Origin: Promethearchaeota archaeon
Lineage (GTDB): Archaea; Asgardarchaeota; Lokiarchaeia; Sigyniarchaeales; SOKP01
DNA length: 38,249 bases
NCBI GenBank assembly: GCA_008080735.1
Contig: SHMW01000036.1
Location: forward strand, 1 to 38,249
Reading direction: 5' to 3'
The notes beneath the pieces were generated by a model, which was not told where the DNA came from, did not search any database, and saw nothing but the letters and a program-made list of their open reading frames with translations. Positions 14,469 through 23,434 of this stretch are shown in pieces (within the stretch, counting starts at the first letter, position 1; each line of letters starts with the position of its first letter). Position numbers and translations under genes: made by a program.

Positions 14469-15860
14469 ATGAAAGCAGGATTTTCAAAAATTAAAATAAC
14501 ACCAGAGAATTATATAGGGATACCTATGGCAGGATATTCGCGTCCAGATCCTTGTTTAGGTAAGCTAGATGATATATTTGTAAGAGGAATCCTAATTGAA
14601 AGTGAGGAATCGCAAGGTAATAACCGATTTCTGCTCTTACTCTCATTTGATCTCTTGAAACTTCCGAGATCCATTGTCTCCTATTTCAGTGATAGAATTA
14701 TAGAAAAATATGACTGGATTTCAAGAGAAAATATACTATTTCATGCGACTCATACTCATTCTGCTCCTGATCTAACTGGAGAGTTTCATTGGCCTGGTGG
14801 AACACTTTCAGTAGTCAAGGGTATTATGTTTGGAGTAAATAAAAATGATAAGTATATTGTATGGATAAGTCACCAAGTATTAAAATTGATAGGGAAATTA
14901 AAAAAATCGTTAAGAACAGCAAAATTGGCTTGGAGAAAGGAGATTTTCAATCCAAATCTAGTGATTAATAGAAGACACCCATCAAGAGTACCAGAGACCG
15001 AACTTGGAATAATATCATTTAAAGATCTAGATGATACTTTATTTGGGCTGATTATTAATTATCAGTGCCATCCTACCACTCTCTCATTATTCAATAATAA
15101 ACTTTCCGCAGACTTTCCCGGACAGGTTATCTCTAAAATTTCAGAACTAACAGATAATAATGTTAAGAGTATATACTTCAATGGACCTGCCGGGGATTTA
15201 AATCCTATTACTACATGTGGTACTGATTACAAGGGTTTAGAACAAAATAAATCTCCAATCTATACCCAATTGGGAACTTATGAACATACCAAAAAGCTCG
15301 GATTTCAGATCGCAAAAGAAGCATTAGCATTAAGTTATTCAATTCCAGATGAAAACTATAATAAAATGATCAAAATCCGCTCCAATATAAAGATACTTTC
15401 AATACCTTTTAGAGATGCTCGATATTTCTCGTCTGAATGGTTTCAAAACAAGTTAATCCATGCTATCAAAAAGTATATATTATTACCTGTAATTTTGAGT
15501 CTCTATGATAAAAATAATTTTCCTATCTTCCAAATCGAGAAACAAGGAGCAAGAATTTATGCAAAAACTCTTTTTCAATTTATTGAATTCTCCATTGGAG
15601 AAGACAAAGACAAAAAATTTAATATTTTCACTGTTCCTGGAGAATTATTCGAAGATATTGGTAATTCTCTTCTTGAAAAATCTCCCGCTGGAAAGAAAAA
15701 TAGTATTTTAATTCAGAATGCAAATGATTGGATTGCGTATCTTTTTCCAATCGATGAATATGTAGAGATAGGGGGATATGAACCAGTCGCGAGTTTTGGT
15801 CCCTTATGTGGATATTATATTGAACGAGAAATATTAGATTTTTTTAAAAACCATACTTAA
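14469..15860 (+). CDS. Neutral/alkaline non-lysosomal ceramidase-like hydrolase
   Basis: This is a 463-residue protein from the ATG at 14469 (a TTG lies three codons upstream). It begins KAGFSKIKITPENYIGIPMA, typical of the family. HATHTHSAP (92-100) and CHPTTL (200-205) carry zinc-ligand histidines, and GPAGDLNP (239-246) is a family signature. Known members cleave the amide bond of ceramides; many prokaryotic relatives act on unknown amides. There is no signal peptide, so the protein should be cytosolic, and it lacks the C-terminal Ig-like domain of true ceramidases (about 650-700 residues). Archaea are not known to make sphingolipids, so another amide or ester substrate is likely. Confidence 0.75.
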   Translation: MKAGFSKIKITPENYIGIPMAGYSRPDPCLGKLDDIFVRGILIESEESQGNNRFLLLLSFDLLKLPRSIVSYFSDRIIEKYDWISRENILFHATHTHSAPDLTGEFHWPGGTLSVVKGIMFGVNKNDKYIVWISHQVLKLIGKLKKSLRTAKLAWRKEIFNPNLVINRRHPSRVPETELGIISFKDLDDTLFGLIINYQCHPTTLSLFNNKLSADFPGQVISKISELTDNNVKSIYFNGPAGDLNPITTCGTDYKGLEQNKSPIYTQLGTYEHTKKLGFQIAKEALALSYSIPDENYNKMIKIRSNIKILSIPFRDARYFSSEWFQNKLIHAIKKYILLPVILSLYDKNNFPIFQIEKQGARIYAKTLFQFIEFSIGEDKDKKFNIFTVPGELFEDIGNSLLEKSPAGKKNSILIQNANDWIAYLFPIDEYVEIGGYEPVASFGPLCGYYIEREILDFFKNHT

Positions 15861-15921
15861 TCGGCATACTATAAGAGAAAATGAAGATAATTATTAAGAA
15901 AAAGAGTATATTGGCTTTTCT

Positions 15922-17124
15922 CTATATTATTAAATCATACGCTTTTTGCCATGCATTTTGGTTGATCTGATGCAATTTTTGTTCAAAATCTTTGTGATCT
16001 AATTCATCTTCCTCCTCAACGAGATTCTGAACGTCTATGTAAACATTTCTTTCAATGGAATCCATTTCATTTACATATGTACGCTTATTTTTCTCGTTTA
16101 CTAATTTTTTAAAGGGATTGATGAATTTTTGATGGCGTATCCAATACCAGTCTTCATTCTTCTGTTTATAAGGACCTGGTTCTAATGCTTTCTGTCTGTT
16201 AATCGGAAAAACATAGGGTTTATACATACTTAAACAAGGTTTGGAACTTCCGGTAAACCAATGAATGGACGTTTTTCCATTCGATTTCAATTCAGAAACT
16301 TGAGACCCAGTCGTCTGAAATTGTCCATGCATACATAAACCGGCTTCATGTTCACGTAGAAATTCCATCATCATATCAACGGTGACATTCCCAATATTTT
16401 CTTCAAGTAATTCATTAGATTTTACTTGTCTATAAGTTAAAGGAACCTCCTCGGGAACAGATCTTTGAGAAAAAATTCGAGCAAAATCAAAATCTTCCTC
16501 CGATTGACAATAATCTTCTTCAATAGCATGCTGTACAATTCCTTCTCGTCTTAAATCTCCCTTTCCTCGGATCGACAAGTTATTGGAAATGGATCGTGCC
16601 TTCTCAACCTTTTCAGCCACCCACCACTCATCTGCAGTTTCCAAAACATAAGCTTCCTTTTGATCAGCAATAAGATACGAGTTGTGATAATACCATCCAT
16701 GACCTTCATATGCACAATCACCACCTTGCCCGTGCTCCTCCAATAACTCAGTTATAACTGATAAAGCTTCTTGTGCGTTTTTTGCTCGTTCAAGCCCTAG
16801 TCTTAATAGATCCATCCCAAGGAGACCTTCTTTTTTTAGTTCCTCTTTTGTATAAACCGCTTCGTTTCCAATCGCTACTCCAAATTCGTTAGCTCCCATT
16901 TCTGCTCCCCACATCCAATATGGTTGACTTAAAATTATCTCATAAGTTTGTTCAACTTGGGGAATAGATATATAGGTACACTGAACATCTTCTCCTTTCT
17001 CGTAGGTTTGGCGGGATACAGAAGTTATTAATTGTATTTCATCTTGAGGTCTGTCGGAATTTTTCCCAAAAATCGTATGTCCTTTGATTGTGGCTTCAGG
17101 TAATGCTACTAACGTATCACACAT
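15922..17124 (-). CDS. Secernin-like / peptidase family C69 Ntn-hydrolase (copy A)
   Basis: This 400-residue protein begins MCDT: removal of Met exposes Cys2, the catalytic nucleophile of C69 dipeptidases and secernins. GKNSDR (20-25) and GANEFGVAIGNEAV are the usual family segments, and WYYHNSYLIADQKEAYVLET leads into the ETAD-x-x-W-x-A-E-K strand. Members hydrolyse dipeptides or other amides. No signal peptide is present. A second member of the same family with the same N-terminal layout is encoded at 25311-26675 (copy B). The gene lies just downstream of the UxaA pair on the same strand, but a 165-bp gap with its own palindromic TATA-like box (17211-17220) suggests a separate promoter. Confidence 0.85.
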   Translation of the reverse strand: MCDTLVALPEATIKGHTIFGKNSDRPQDEIQLITSVSRQTYEKGEDVQCTYISIPQVEQTYEIILSQPYWMWGAEMGANEFGVAIGNEAVYTKEELKKEGLLGMDLLRLGLERAKNAQEALSVITELLEEHGQGGDCAYEGHGWYYHNSYLIADQKEAYVLETADEWWVAEKVEKARSISNNLSIRGKGDLRREGIVQHAIEEDYCQSEEDFDFARIFSQRSVPEEVPLTYRQVKSNELLEENIGNVTVDMMMEFLREHEAGLCMHGQFQTTGSQVSELKSNGKTSIHWFTGSSKPCLSMYKPYVFPINRQKALEPGPYKQKNEDWYWIRHQKFINPFKKLVNEKNKRTYVNEMDSIERNVYIDVQNLVEEEDELDHKDFEQKLHQINQNAWQKAYDLII

Positions 17125-17210
17125 AATAAATGAATTATTTTGATGTAATTAATAGTTGGAATAAATAGAAAACTAATTTATTAGATCATACAAATTGATT
17201 TAAAACTTAG

Positions 17211-17220
17211 GTTTATAAAC
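17211..17220 (-). promoter_or_regulatory. Candidate TATA-box palindrome upstream of C69 copy A
   Basis: GTTTATAAAC is a 10-base palindrome containing TTTATAAA, 87 bases upstream of the start at 17124. It fits an archaeal TATA box with a leader of about 60 bases, but no transcript data exist. Confidence 0.3.
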
Positions 17221-17289
17221 TATTTACTCTACAGGATATAAAAGAAGAAAAAGGATGCAAGATTTTTATTTTCGAGTTTTCAGAGCTCG

Positions 17290-18474
17290 TCACGCTTGAA
17301 ATATTTGAAATGGCGCCGCGCTACACCGCCATATTGCTATATCCTCAAATCCTAATATTTCAGCATATGTTTGTTCGCCATTTAATGTACGCTTCACTTT
17401 ATCCCATAAATTTGTGGCGACATCCTCTACTTTTTTGTCCGCAGTAATGATCTTACTCGCATCAATATCGATATTACTTGCCATCCAATCACAAGTTTTT
17501 GGATTTCCGCAAATTTTAATCACAGGTGCCACTGGATTTCCACACGGACTGCCACGCCCTGTGGTCATAACGATAACTTGCGCTCCAGCTGCAGCTAAAC
17601 CAGTCATACTTTCCACATCGAGTCCTGGCTCTACCATTAGCCAGAGCCCTTTTGCTTTCGGTTTTTCTGAATATTCTAGTATTCCTTCTATTTGTGCGGA
17701 TCCTGCTTTCGCAATTGTACCTAATGACTTTTCTTCTATTGTTGTTAAACCACCTGCGATATTTCCAGGGGTTGGTTGGATTCCTCGGAAATCTATCCCA
17801 ATTTTCATCGTATTATTTAGAAAAGTATTGATAGTGTCTTTTATTTTTTCCGCGATGCGGTCATTTTTTGCCCTTTCCATGAGTAGATGTTCTGTACCCA
17901 CCCATTCGGTAAATTCTGGCAGAATTGACGTGCCACCAAGCTCAACTACCTTGTCTGAAACCACCCCCACAGCAGGATTTGCAGTAATTCCCGAGATTGA
18001 ATCAGAACCTCCACATTCTAGACCGAGGACTAAATGAGAAAAATCGAACGGCTCTCGTTTCAGCTCTTTGGCTTCTTCAGCCATTTTTTGCCCCAATTGA
18101 ATTCCTTTCTCGATTGCTCCTTTTGTACCGCCCTGTACATCTTGTACATCAAAATATTCGATAGGTTTCTTTTTCCGCTTAATCTGTTTACCAATTAATT
18201 TACTCGTAATATTTTCGCATCCAAGACCTACTACCACAGTTCCAAACACATTTGGATTATTTCCCAAACCGACTAAGGTTCTCAGGGTAAAAGAGAAATC
18301 TGGTCCAAACTGTCCACAACCTAATGGGTGGGTGATGGCAACCGAATTTTCAACTTTTTTTGCGATTTGTTCTGCCACATGATTAACACAAACCACCGAA
18401 GATATTATAGCAATTTTATTTCTGATTCCCACTTCTCCTTTTGGTCGTTCATATCCCATAAATTCTTCTGTCAT
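17290..18474 (-). CDS. UxaA/SuyB-type dehydratase or lyase, large subunit
   Basis: This 394-residue protein of the altronate/galactarate dehydratase (UxaA C-terminal) superfamily has family stretches ITHPLGCGQFGPD, VVVGLGCEN, LGLECGGSDSISGITANPA and VIVMTTGRGSPCGNPVAPVI. These provide the Cys residues (for example in GCGQ, GLGCE, GLECGG) that could bind iron. Split large and small proteins occur for (R)-sulfolactate sulfo-lyase (SuyB/SuyA) and for sugar-acid dehydratases, so the substrate could be a sulfonate or an aldonate; sequence alone does not decide. The start overlaps the stop of the small subunit (ATGA) and is preceded by a strong Shine-Dalgarno. Confidence 0.8.
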   Translation of the reverse strand: MTEEFMGYERPKGEVGIRNKIAIISSVVCVNHVAEQIAKKVENSVAITHPLGCGQFGPDFSFTLRTLVGLGNNPNVFGTVVVGLGCENITSKLIGKQIKRKKKPIEYFDVQDVQGGTKGAIEKGIQLGQKMAEEAKELKREPFDFSHLVLGLECGGSDSISGITANPAVGVVSDKVVELGGTSILPEFTEWVGTEHLLMERAKNDRIAEKIKDTINTFLNNTMKIGIDFRGIQPTPGNIAGGLTTIEEKSLGTIAKAGSAQIEGILEYSEKPKAKGLWLMVEPGLDVESMTGLAAAGAQVIVMTTGRGSPCGNPVAPVIKICGNPKTCDWMASNIDIDASKIITADKKVEDVATNLWDKVKRTLNGEQTYAEILGFEDIAIWRCSAAPFQIFQA

Positions 18475-18749
18475 TTAACCACCTCCTCCAGATAATGGCT
18501 CGTAATATTATGTGTATGAATCCAATCACCTTCGGAGATCTCCTCCGTGGCAACACCTATAATTTGACCATATTTCATTATTTTCTCCCCTTTTTGAATA
18601 TTCTTTAACGCAAATTTATGCCCTAGAGGGATATCTTGGTTCATCGTTATGGTTCCATATTCAGTCTTTAATTCGGTTCTCTGGGGAATATCATCCAAAC
18701 TCGTCGCACAATTATCTGTAGAATCCATAATTATAAATTTATTCGGCAT
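18471..18749 (-). CDS. UxaA/SuyA-type SAF-domain small subunit
   Basis: This 92-residue SAF-domain protein matches the N-terminal domain of UxaA and the small subunit SuyA. The segment QDIPLGHKFALKNIQKGEKI followed by MKYGQIIGVAT is the SAF signature, and GDWIHTHNI supplies His residues typical of the family. It would pair with the large subunit encoded immediately downstream; the genes overlap by four bases, which implies coupled translation and a 1:1 complex. It is divergent from the winged-helix regulator gene, which may control it. Confidence 0.85.
   Translation of the reverse strand: MPNKFIIMDSTDNCATSLDDIPQRTELKTEYGTITMNQDIPLGHKFALKNIQKGEKIMKYGQIIGVATEEISEGDWIHTHNITSHYLEEVVK
18479..18489 (-). 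promoter_or_regulatory. Strong Shine-Dalgarno for the UxaA large subunit
   Basis: The complement reads GGAGGAGGTGG, about four bases before the ATG at 18472-18474, inside the last codons of the small subunit gene. It supports coupled translation of the pair. Confidence 0.7.
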
Positions 18750-18922
18750 TTATTATCACTTGAGTTATTTATTATCTTTTTGTATTCTTTTTAGACCTAA
18801 ATTATAATTATTAATCTTTAGATTTAAATTAAAATTTAGTATAAAGATCTATAATAACTTTTTATATTTTATATAATATTATATTTAATAATACGAAACT
18901 AATACTTATCTGATAAGGCAAA

Positions 18923-19654
18923 ATGGTGGAATCGGAATCCGATCCTTTAAGTAAATCTAATGTAGAAAAGTTAATGGAAAATATTAAGGAAAAAACAGAA
19001 GTTGTAAAGACCCTTAATTCTTTAATTAGAATTCGAATTCTTATACTTTTATGGGCCTATAAAGAACAAAGCATTAACGAGCTATGTGAAAAATTGGGTA
19101 AAAGCTGGCCGACCGTGAATAAACATCTCAATATCATGCAAAAGAAAGGATTATTAGAATTACGGGAAGTTAAATCCCCTGGGCCTCAAGATAAAAAACT
19201 CTTCTCCGCGAGAGAGGATTTGATCAAATATACAAGATTAGGATTTGAATTTTTAGACGAGTTAGATCCTGACCGTATTCTTAAAATTTTACTACAAGAT
19301 GTGATATCTGATGAGAAAACTCTGGAATTAATTCAAAAGATATTTGACGACTTAATCCCTTATCATGAAGAACTGGTAAGGAAACTTAAGGATATTGAGC
19401 CGACTAGAGAGAATTTAAAAGACTTTTATAAACGGGCTCATGTAAATTATTATGTGGAAACACTTGATGAAGAAGAATTTGAATATTACCATAAACGCTA
19501 TAAGGAATTTTTAGAGGATATGGAACAATATAAGAAAAAGCGAAAGAACGAAAGCGGGGCGGAAAGAAAAGAAAAACCATATGCTGCTCTTCATTTAATT
19601 CTTCCTCTCAAAAAAATTCAGGAAGCACGATTCAAACGCTTTTGGAATACTTAA
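18923..19654 (+). CDS. Winged-helix (ArsR-like) transcriptional regulator
   Basis: A 243-residue DNA-binding protein. Residues about 27-95 form a winged helix: LNSLIRIRILILLWAYKEQS, the recognition region LCEKLGKSWPTVNKHLNIMQ, then KKGLLELREVKSPGPQDKKLFSA as wing. The remaining 150 residues are helical and charged (dimerisation or ligand sensing, unknown). It is divergent from the UxaA pair with a 173-bp AT-rich spacer and precedes the AOR gene on the same strand with a 346-bp gap. Local control of the catabolic genes on either side is plausible. No cysteine pair for metal sensing is seen. Confidence 0.75.
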   Translation: MVESESDPLSKSNVEKLMENIKEKTEVVKTLNSLIRIRILILLWAYKEQSINELCEKLGKSWPTVNKHLNIMQKKGLLELREVKSPGPQDKKLFSAREDLIKYTRLGFEFLDELDPDRILKILLQDVISDEKTLELIQKIFDDLIPYHEELVRKLKDIEPTRENLKDFYKRAHVNYYVETLDEEEFEYYHKRYKEFLEDMEQYKKKRKNESGAERKEKPYAALHLILPLKKIQEARFKRFWNT

Positions 19655-20000
19655 TGTATAATTTTTACCACTGGATTTTATTGGTAATATTTGATTTAAT
19701 TATTAAATTTCTAAATTGGGATTTTTAAATATTATTAGCTGAATCTATATTTGAAATGAAAAAAATAAAGTAAATTAATAGAAAAATTTAATATAGATTT
19801 GAACTAAATTTTTTATATATATTAAAAACCGAAATAAAACACTCTCGTTTAATTAGTAAGATCAGTCAGAATACTAACAAGAGAGGGAAACTGGTTAAAT
19901 GAATCGAAATTGACGACGAAACATAACGGAGTATTAATAATCTTTTTCAAAAAATTTCGGATTTTAATTTAATTCAAAAAACAAAAATTATGAACGTAAA
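19655..20000. other. 346-bp intergenic region before the AOR gene, possible structured leader
   Basis: No coding frame with a start is found. The first 150 bases are very AT-rich. A TATA-like TTTTTTATATATATT lies at 19809-19823. From 19840 to about 19935 the composition is clearly richer in G and C than the flanks and contains an imperfect inverted repeat (19842-19858 with 19872-19885). With transcription starting soon after the TATA box, the AOR mRNA would have a leader of about 150 bases. Confidence 0.4.
19842..19885 (+). promoter_or_regulatory. Candidate hairpin in the AOR leader
   Basis: The left arm holds CTCTC and TTAGTA, and the right arm TACTAA and GAGAG, in mirrored order around a 13-base loop. 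The arms differ by a few unpaired bases in between. It may be an RNA regulatory element or a binding site. It does not match any riboswitch I can recognise. Confidence 0.3.
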
Positions 20001-21830
20001 ATGATGGGAAAGATATTATGGATAAATTTATCAAATGATACTTTTGAAGAGCAAGAATTGCCAGAGAATCTATATCGTGAATATTTTGGAGGATACGGTC
20101 TTTCTGCAAAGATATTTTATGAAAAAATGAAACCAAAAACGGATCCACTAAGCCCAGAAGCGCTTCTCGGGTTTTTCCCTGGACTACTTACCGGTTCAGC
20201 CGCCTCATTAACGGGACGATTTATGGTAACTGGAAAATCTCCGTTGACTGGTACTTGGGGAGACGCAAATTGCGGAGGCTATTTCGGACCAGAAATCAAG
20301 AAATGTGGGTACGACGGCATTATTTTACAAGGTCAAGCATCTACTCCCAAATATATCACCATTATTGATGGAAAAATGACCATCGAAGATGCTTCGGAAG
20401 TATGGGGATTAGATGCTGTGGAAGCGGAGGAGAAGTTATTAGAAAAATATCCACAGTCACGAATTGCTTCGATTGGGCAGGCGGGAGAAAATATCTCATT
20501 AATCTCAGGGATTATTACTGATAAAGGGAGAATTGCGGCTCGTTCGGGATTAGGAGCCGTTATGGGGTCGAAAAAAGTAAAAGCTATTGTACTGAAAGGA
20601 AATCAAAAAATGGATGTCGCTGACAATAGTCTAATCCTTGAGCATGCGAAAGAATACAACAAAAGTGTAAAAGAGGCGGGTGCTGGGGCGATTTTTTTAT
20701 GGAAAACCTTGGGAACCCCTTGGCAGAATGATGTCAATACCAAACTGGGGGATACACCAATTAAGAATTGGGGAGGGAATTCTGATGATCACTTCCCATT
20801 GGAAGATGTTGAGCCGATAACAGGACCTGAAATAAATAAATATAAGGAAAGTGAATATGGATGCTTTGCGTGTCCGGTACGCTGTGGAGGGATCGTAAAG
20901 GTACCCGAAGCAGATATAAAGGAAAGCCATCTTCCAGAGTACGAGACTTGCGGAGCATTTGGACACATGCTATTGAATAATGACTTAATGTCCATATTTA
21001 AGTTAAACGATTTATGTAACAGAGCTGGGATGGATACCATTTCAGCAGGGGGAACAATTGCTTTCGCCGTTGAATGTTTCGAAAATGGAATTATTGGGCT
21101 TGAGGAAACTGAGGGATTGATGTTAAAGTGGGGTAATGCTGACGCATATATTGAATTATTGAAAAATATGATTAACCGAGAAGGTATTGGAGATATCTTA
21201 GCTGATGGTTCTAGGAAAGCGTCCGAACGGATTGGGAAGGGGAGTGAAAAGTATGCAATTCATTCTCTTGGACAGGAGTTGGCTATGCACTCTCCAAAAT
21301 ATTATGATTCTATGGGTACCACATATGCCTTTGACCCTACTCCAGGGAGACATACTGCAGCAGGATTAGATATGTTTCTTTCGGGGCCCCTATCAAAGTC
21401 TAATGGATATATTGAAGGATTTGCGCTTCCCAAGCGGTATAAACGGAAACCAGAACCAAGAGCTGAAGCCTTTAAGATGGTTGTTGGACTGGCCCAAAGC
21501 TTAAGTTCCCTGGGTGTATGTCAATTTACCTTATATTTCCAGAAATATCCATTAATGGAATTTATAAAAGGGGTGACGGGCTGGGATATTTCTGTGGATG
21601 AATTGATCAAGACAGGGTTACGAATACAAGCCCTCCGACAAGCTTTCACATTACGAGAAGAAATAGACCTGGTGGATAATGAAATCCCAAAGCGGGCTGT
21701 GGGAATCAATTATAAACAAGAATATGAACGGCTATGCAAAAAACTTAGTTGGAACCCTAGCAACGGGTATCCGCTCAAAGATACCTTAAAAAATCTTAAT
21801 CTGGATTTTGTGATTAAGGATCTCTACTAA
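20001..21830 (+). CDS. aor: Aldehyde:ferredoxin oxidoreductase (tungsten AOR family)
   Basis: This 609-residue cytosolic enzyme of normal family length oxidises aldehydes to carboxylic acids and reduces ferredoxin, using a tungsten (or molybdenum) bis-pterin cofactor and one [4Fe-4S] cluster. The N-terminus GKILWINLSNDTFEEQELP and the FGGYGLSAK segment are typical. Cluster ligands are C288, C291 and C295 (CFACPVRC) and C507 (SSLGVCQF). Pterin-contacting stretches such as WGDANCGGYFGPEIKKCG and AFDPTPGRHTAAG are present. No adjacent MoaD-like or cofactor gene is in view. It is preceded by a regulator gene and followed, convergently, by an aminotransferase. In this context it could take aldehydes made by the ThDP enzyme at 23435-25141. 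Confidence 0.92.
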   Translation: MMGKILWINLSNDTFEEQELPENLYREYFGGYGLSAKIFYEKMKPKTDPLSPEALLGFFPGLLTGSAASLTGRFMVTGKSPLTGTWGDANCGGYFGPEIKKCGYDGIILQGQASTPKYITIIDGKMTIEDASEVWGLDAVEAEEKLLEKYPQSRIASIGQAGENISLISGIITDKGRIAARSGLGAVMGSKKVKAIVLKGNQKMDVADNSLILEHAKEYNKSVKEAGAGAIFLWKTLGTPWQNDVNTKLGDTPIKNWGGNSDDHFPLEDVEPITGPEINKYKESEYGCFACPVRCGGIVKVPEADIKESHLPEYETCGAFGHMLLNNDLMSIFKLNDLCNRAGMDTISAGGTIAFAVECFENGIIGLEETEGLMLKWGNADAYIELLKNMINREGIGDILADGSRKASERIGKGSEKYAIHSLGQELAMHSPKYYDSMGTTYAFDPTPGRHTAAGLDMFLSGPLSKSNGYIEGFALPKRYKRKPEPRAEAFKMVVGLAQSLSSLGVCQFTLYFQKYPLMEFIKGVTGWDISVDELIKTGLRIQALRQAFTLREEIDLVDNEIPKRAVGINYKQEYERLCKKLSWNPSNGYPLKDTLKNLNLDFVIKDLY

Positions 21831-21835
21831 ATATT

Positions 21836-21872
21836 CAATTTTTTGATTTTTATTTCATCTTTTTATTTTTCT
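21836..21872 (+). terminator. T-rich archaeal-type terminator after AOR
   Basis: Several T tracts (TTTTTTG, TTTTTATTTC, TTTTTATTTTTC) follow the AOR stop within 40 bases without a strong hairpin, which is the usual form of intrinsic archaeal termination. Confidence 0.4.
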
Positions 21873-21938
21873 GATATTAACTGCAAATGAAAAATATGCT
21901 TCGGGCTAAATAAATAATAAAAAAAGAAAGGATAGAAG

Positions 21939-23357
21939 TTAATATTTTGGTATCATATTAAGTACTTTCTCGAATGCTTCCACGAATTTATCATTTTCTT
22001 CTGGTGTGTGCTGCATACATGTAAATGCCCGATTTCCATACTTGGTAATGATTCCCTCTGATAAAAGCACGGTAGCAATATCGTCTACGCATTTTTTCCG
22101 AAAAACTGCTTTCGGAATATTTTCAGCATCTCGAATGTCCATAGCTACTGGAGAATATGTTTCGTAATGAATACAAGATTTATAATTGTAAGCAAAATAC
22201 GGTCGATCGTGATCCTCAAAGAGATTATTAAGTTTCTTTACCAGATCATCACCAGCTTTTGCAGCTTTTTCAATAGCATTACTTTCTTCGATTAGTTTAA
22301 TCGTCCAATAGGTTGCAGCTATAGATAGAGGATTGCCTCTAATAGTTCCCCCAATAAACGCATGCTTCCCTCCAGTTTCAACATCTCCAGTGCAGACATC
22401 CAATATTTCGCTTCTTCCTCCTACTGCCCCAGTTGAAGGATACCCATGCGTTAAAATTTTACCGAACACTGTAAGATCAGGGATAACGCCAAGGTATTCT
22501 TGAGCACCTCCCAAACTCATCCTAAATCCAGTAACAACTTCATCAAAAATGAGCAAAACATCATACTTATCACATAACTCCTTAATTTGTTTATTAAAGT
22601 CGGGAGGGACAGGAATTGACCCCGATTCGGCACCAAAAGGTTCTACTAGAACCGCTGCGACCCCTGCGCGTTTTTGAGTATACTTTTCAAGCGCTTCTTC
22701 TAAAGCATTAATATCTGCGGGTGGAACATTCACAATATCCTTATAACAGCCTCGCGGAATTCCATCTGCTTCCATTGTTCCCGAATAGGGTATATGGATA
22801 TCCGTCATCAATTGATCACTCCAACCGTGATAAGATCCACTAAATTTAATGATTTTTTCATTTCCAGTAAAAACACGAGCAATTCGCAACGCTGCCATAT
22901 CTGCTTCCGTCCCAGATTGGAAATATGTAACTTTTTCCACAGATGGTACATGTTTTCTCAAAAGTTTAAGCGCCTTTAATTCCCATTCGGTATTCCAGTA
23001 GGTATTTGGATCTAAATCATCTAATAGTTTTTGCATTTCTTCTCGTAATGGGGGATAAGAATGTCCCAAAATACATGCTCCTGCGCTCATTAGATAATCA
23101 ATATACTCATTACCGTCAATATCCCACATCTTTGTTCCGAGATTCTTCTTCATAGTGAGAGCAAACGGATCTTTAATTACAAGTTGATGCTGTGTACCTC
23201 CGGGAATTAGATCCTTAATTTCATCATAGATTTCTTTAGACTTTGGCGCCTTCTCGGCTATTTTTTTTCGGACCTTTGCCATTTCCTCCTCGGGGATCCC
23301 TTTCACAGGATTTTCTGTTATAATTTTTAATCTTTTCTTTATATCTTCATAGTCCAT
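21939..23357 (-). CDS. Class III PLP aminotransferase (glutamate-1-semialdehyde aminomutase-like)
   Basis: A 472-residue fold-type I PLP enzyme. Family landmarks: LIPGGTQHQ (50-58), a WDIDGNEYIDYLMSAGACIL stretch, SGTEADMAALRIAR (148-161), KFSGSYHGWSDQ (171-182), FDEVVTGFR (271-279) with the PLP-binding Asp, and FGKILTHGYP (298-307) with K300 as the Schiff-base lysine. It is closest in style to GSAM, but there is no heme biosynthesis context and the extra C-terminal portion differs, so an amino-acid or amine transaminase or racemase role is as likely. A Shine-Dalgarno AGAGGTT (complement of 23367-23373) precedes the ATG. It lies 77 bp downstream of the ThDP enzyme on the same strand, probably in one operon. 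Confidence 0.8.
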   Translation of the reverse strand: MDYEDIKKRLKIITENPVKGIPEEEMAKVRKKIAEKAPKSKEIYDEIKDLIPGGTQHQLVIKDPFALTMKKNLGTKMWDIDGNEYIDYLMSAGACILGHSYPPLREEMQKLLDDLDPNTYWNTEWELKALKLLRKHVPSVEKVTYFQSGTEADMAALRIARVFTGNEKIIKFSGSYHGWSDQLMTDIHIPYSGTMEADGIPRGCYKDIVNVPPADINALEEALEKYTQKRAGVAAVLVEPFGAESGSIPVPPDFNKQIKELCDKYDVLLIFDEVVTGFRMSLGGAQEYLGVIPDLTVFGKILTHGYPSTGAVGGRSEILDVCTGDVETGGKHAFIGGTIRGNPLSIAATYWTIKLIEESNAIEKAAKAGDDLVKKLNNLFEDHDRPYFAYNYKSCIHYETYSPVAMDIRDAENIPKAVFRKKCVDDIATVLLSEGIITKYGNRAFTCMQHTPEENDKFVEAFEKVLNMIPKY

Positions 23358-23434
23358 TATTTTTTTAACCTCTAAAGATTGGTTTATTTAACATTTTTAA
23401 AACTTTAAATTGATAGTTGGATGCTAATATAATT

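Noticed and set aside
17414..18037. 207-codon plus-strand frame inside the UxaA large-subunit gene
   Set aside because: The opposite strand encodes a clear UxaA family protein; the antisense product is unlike any known family.
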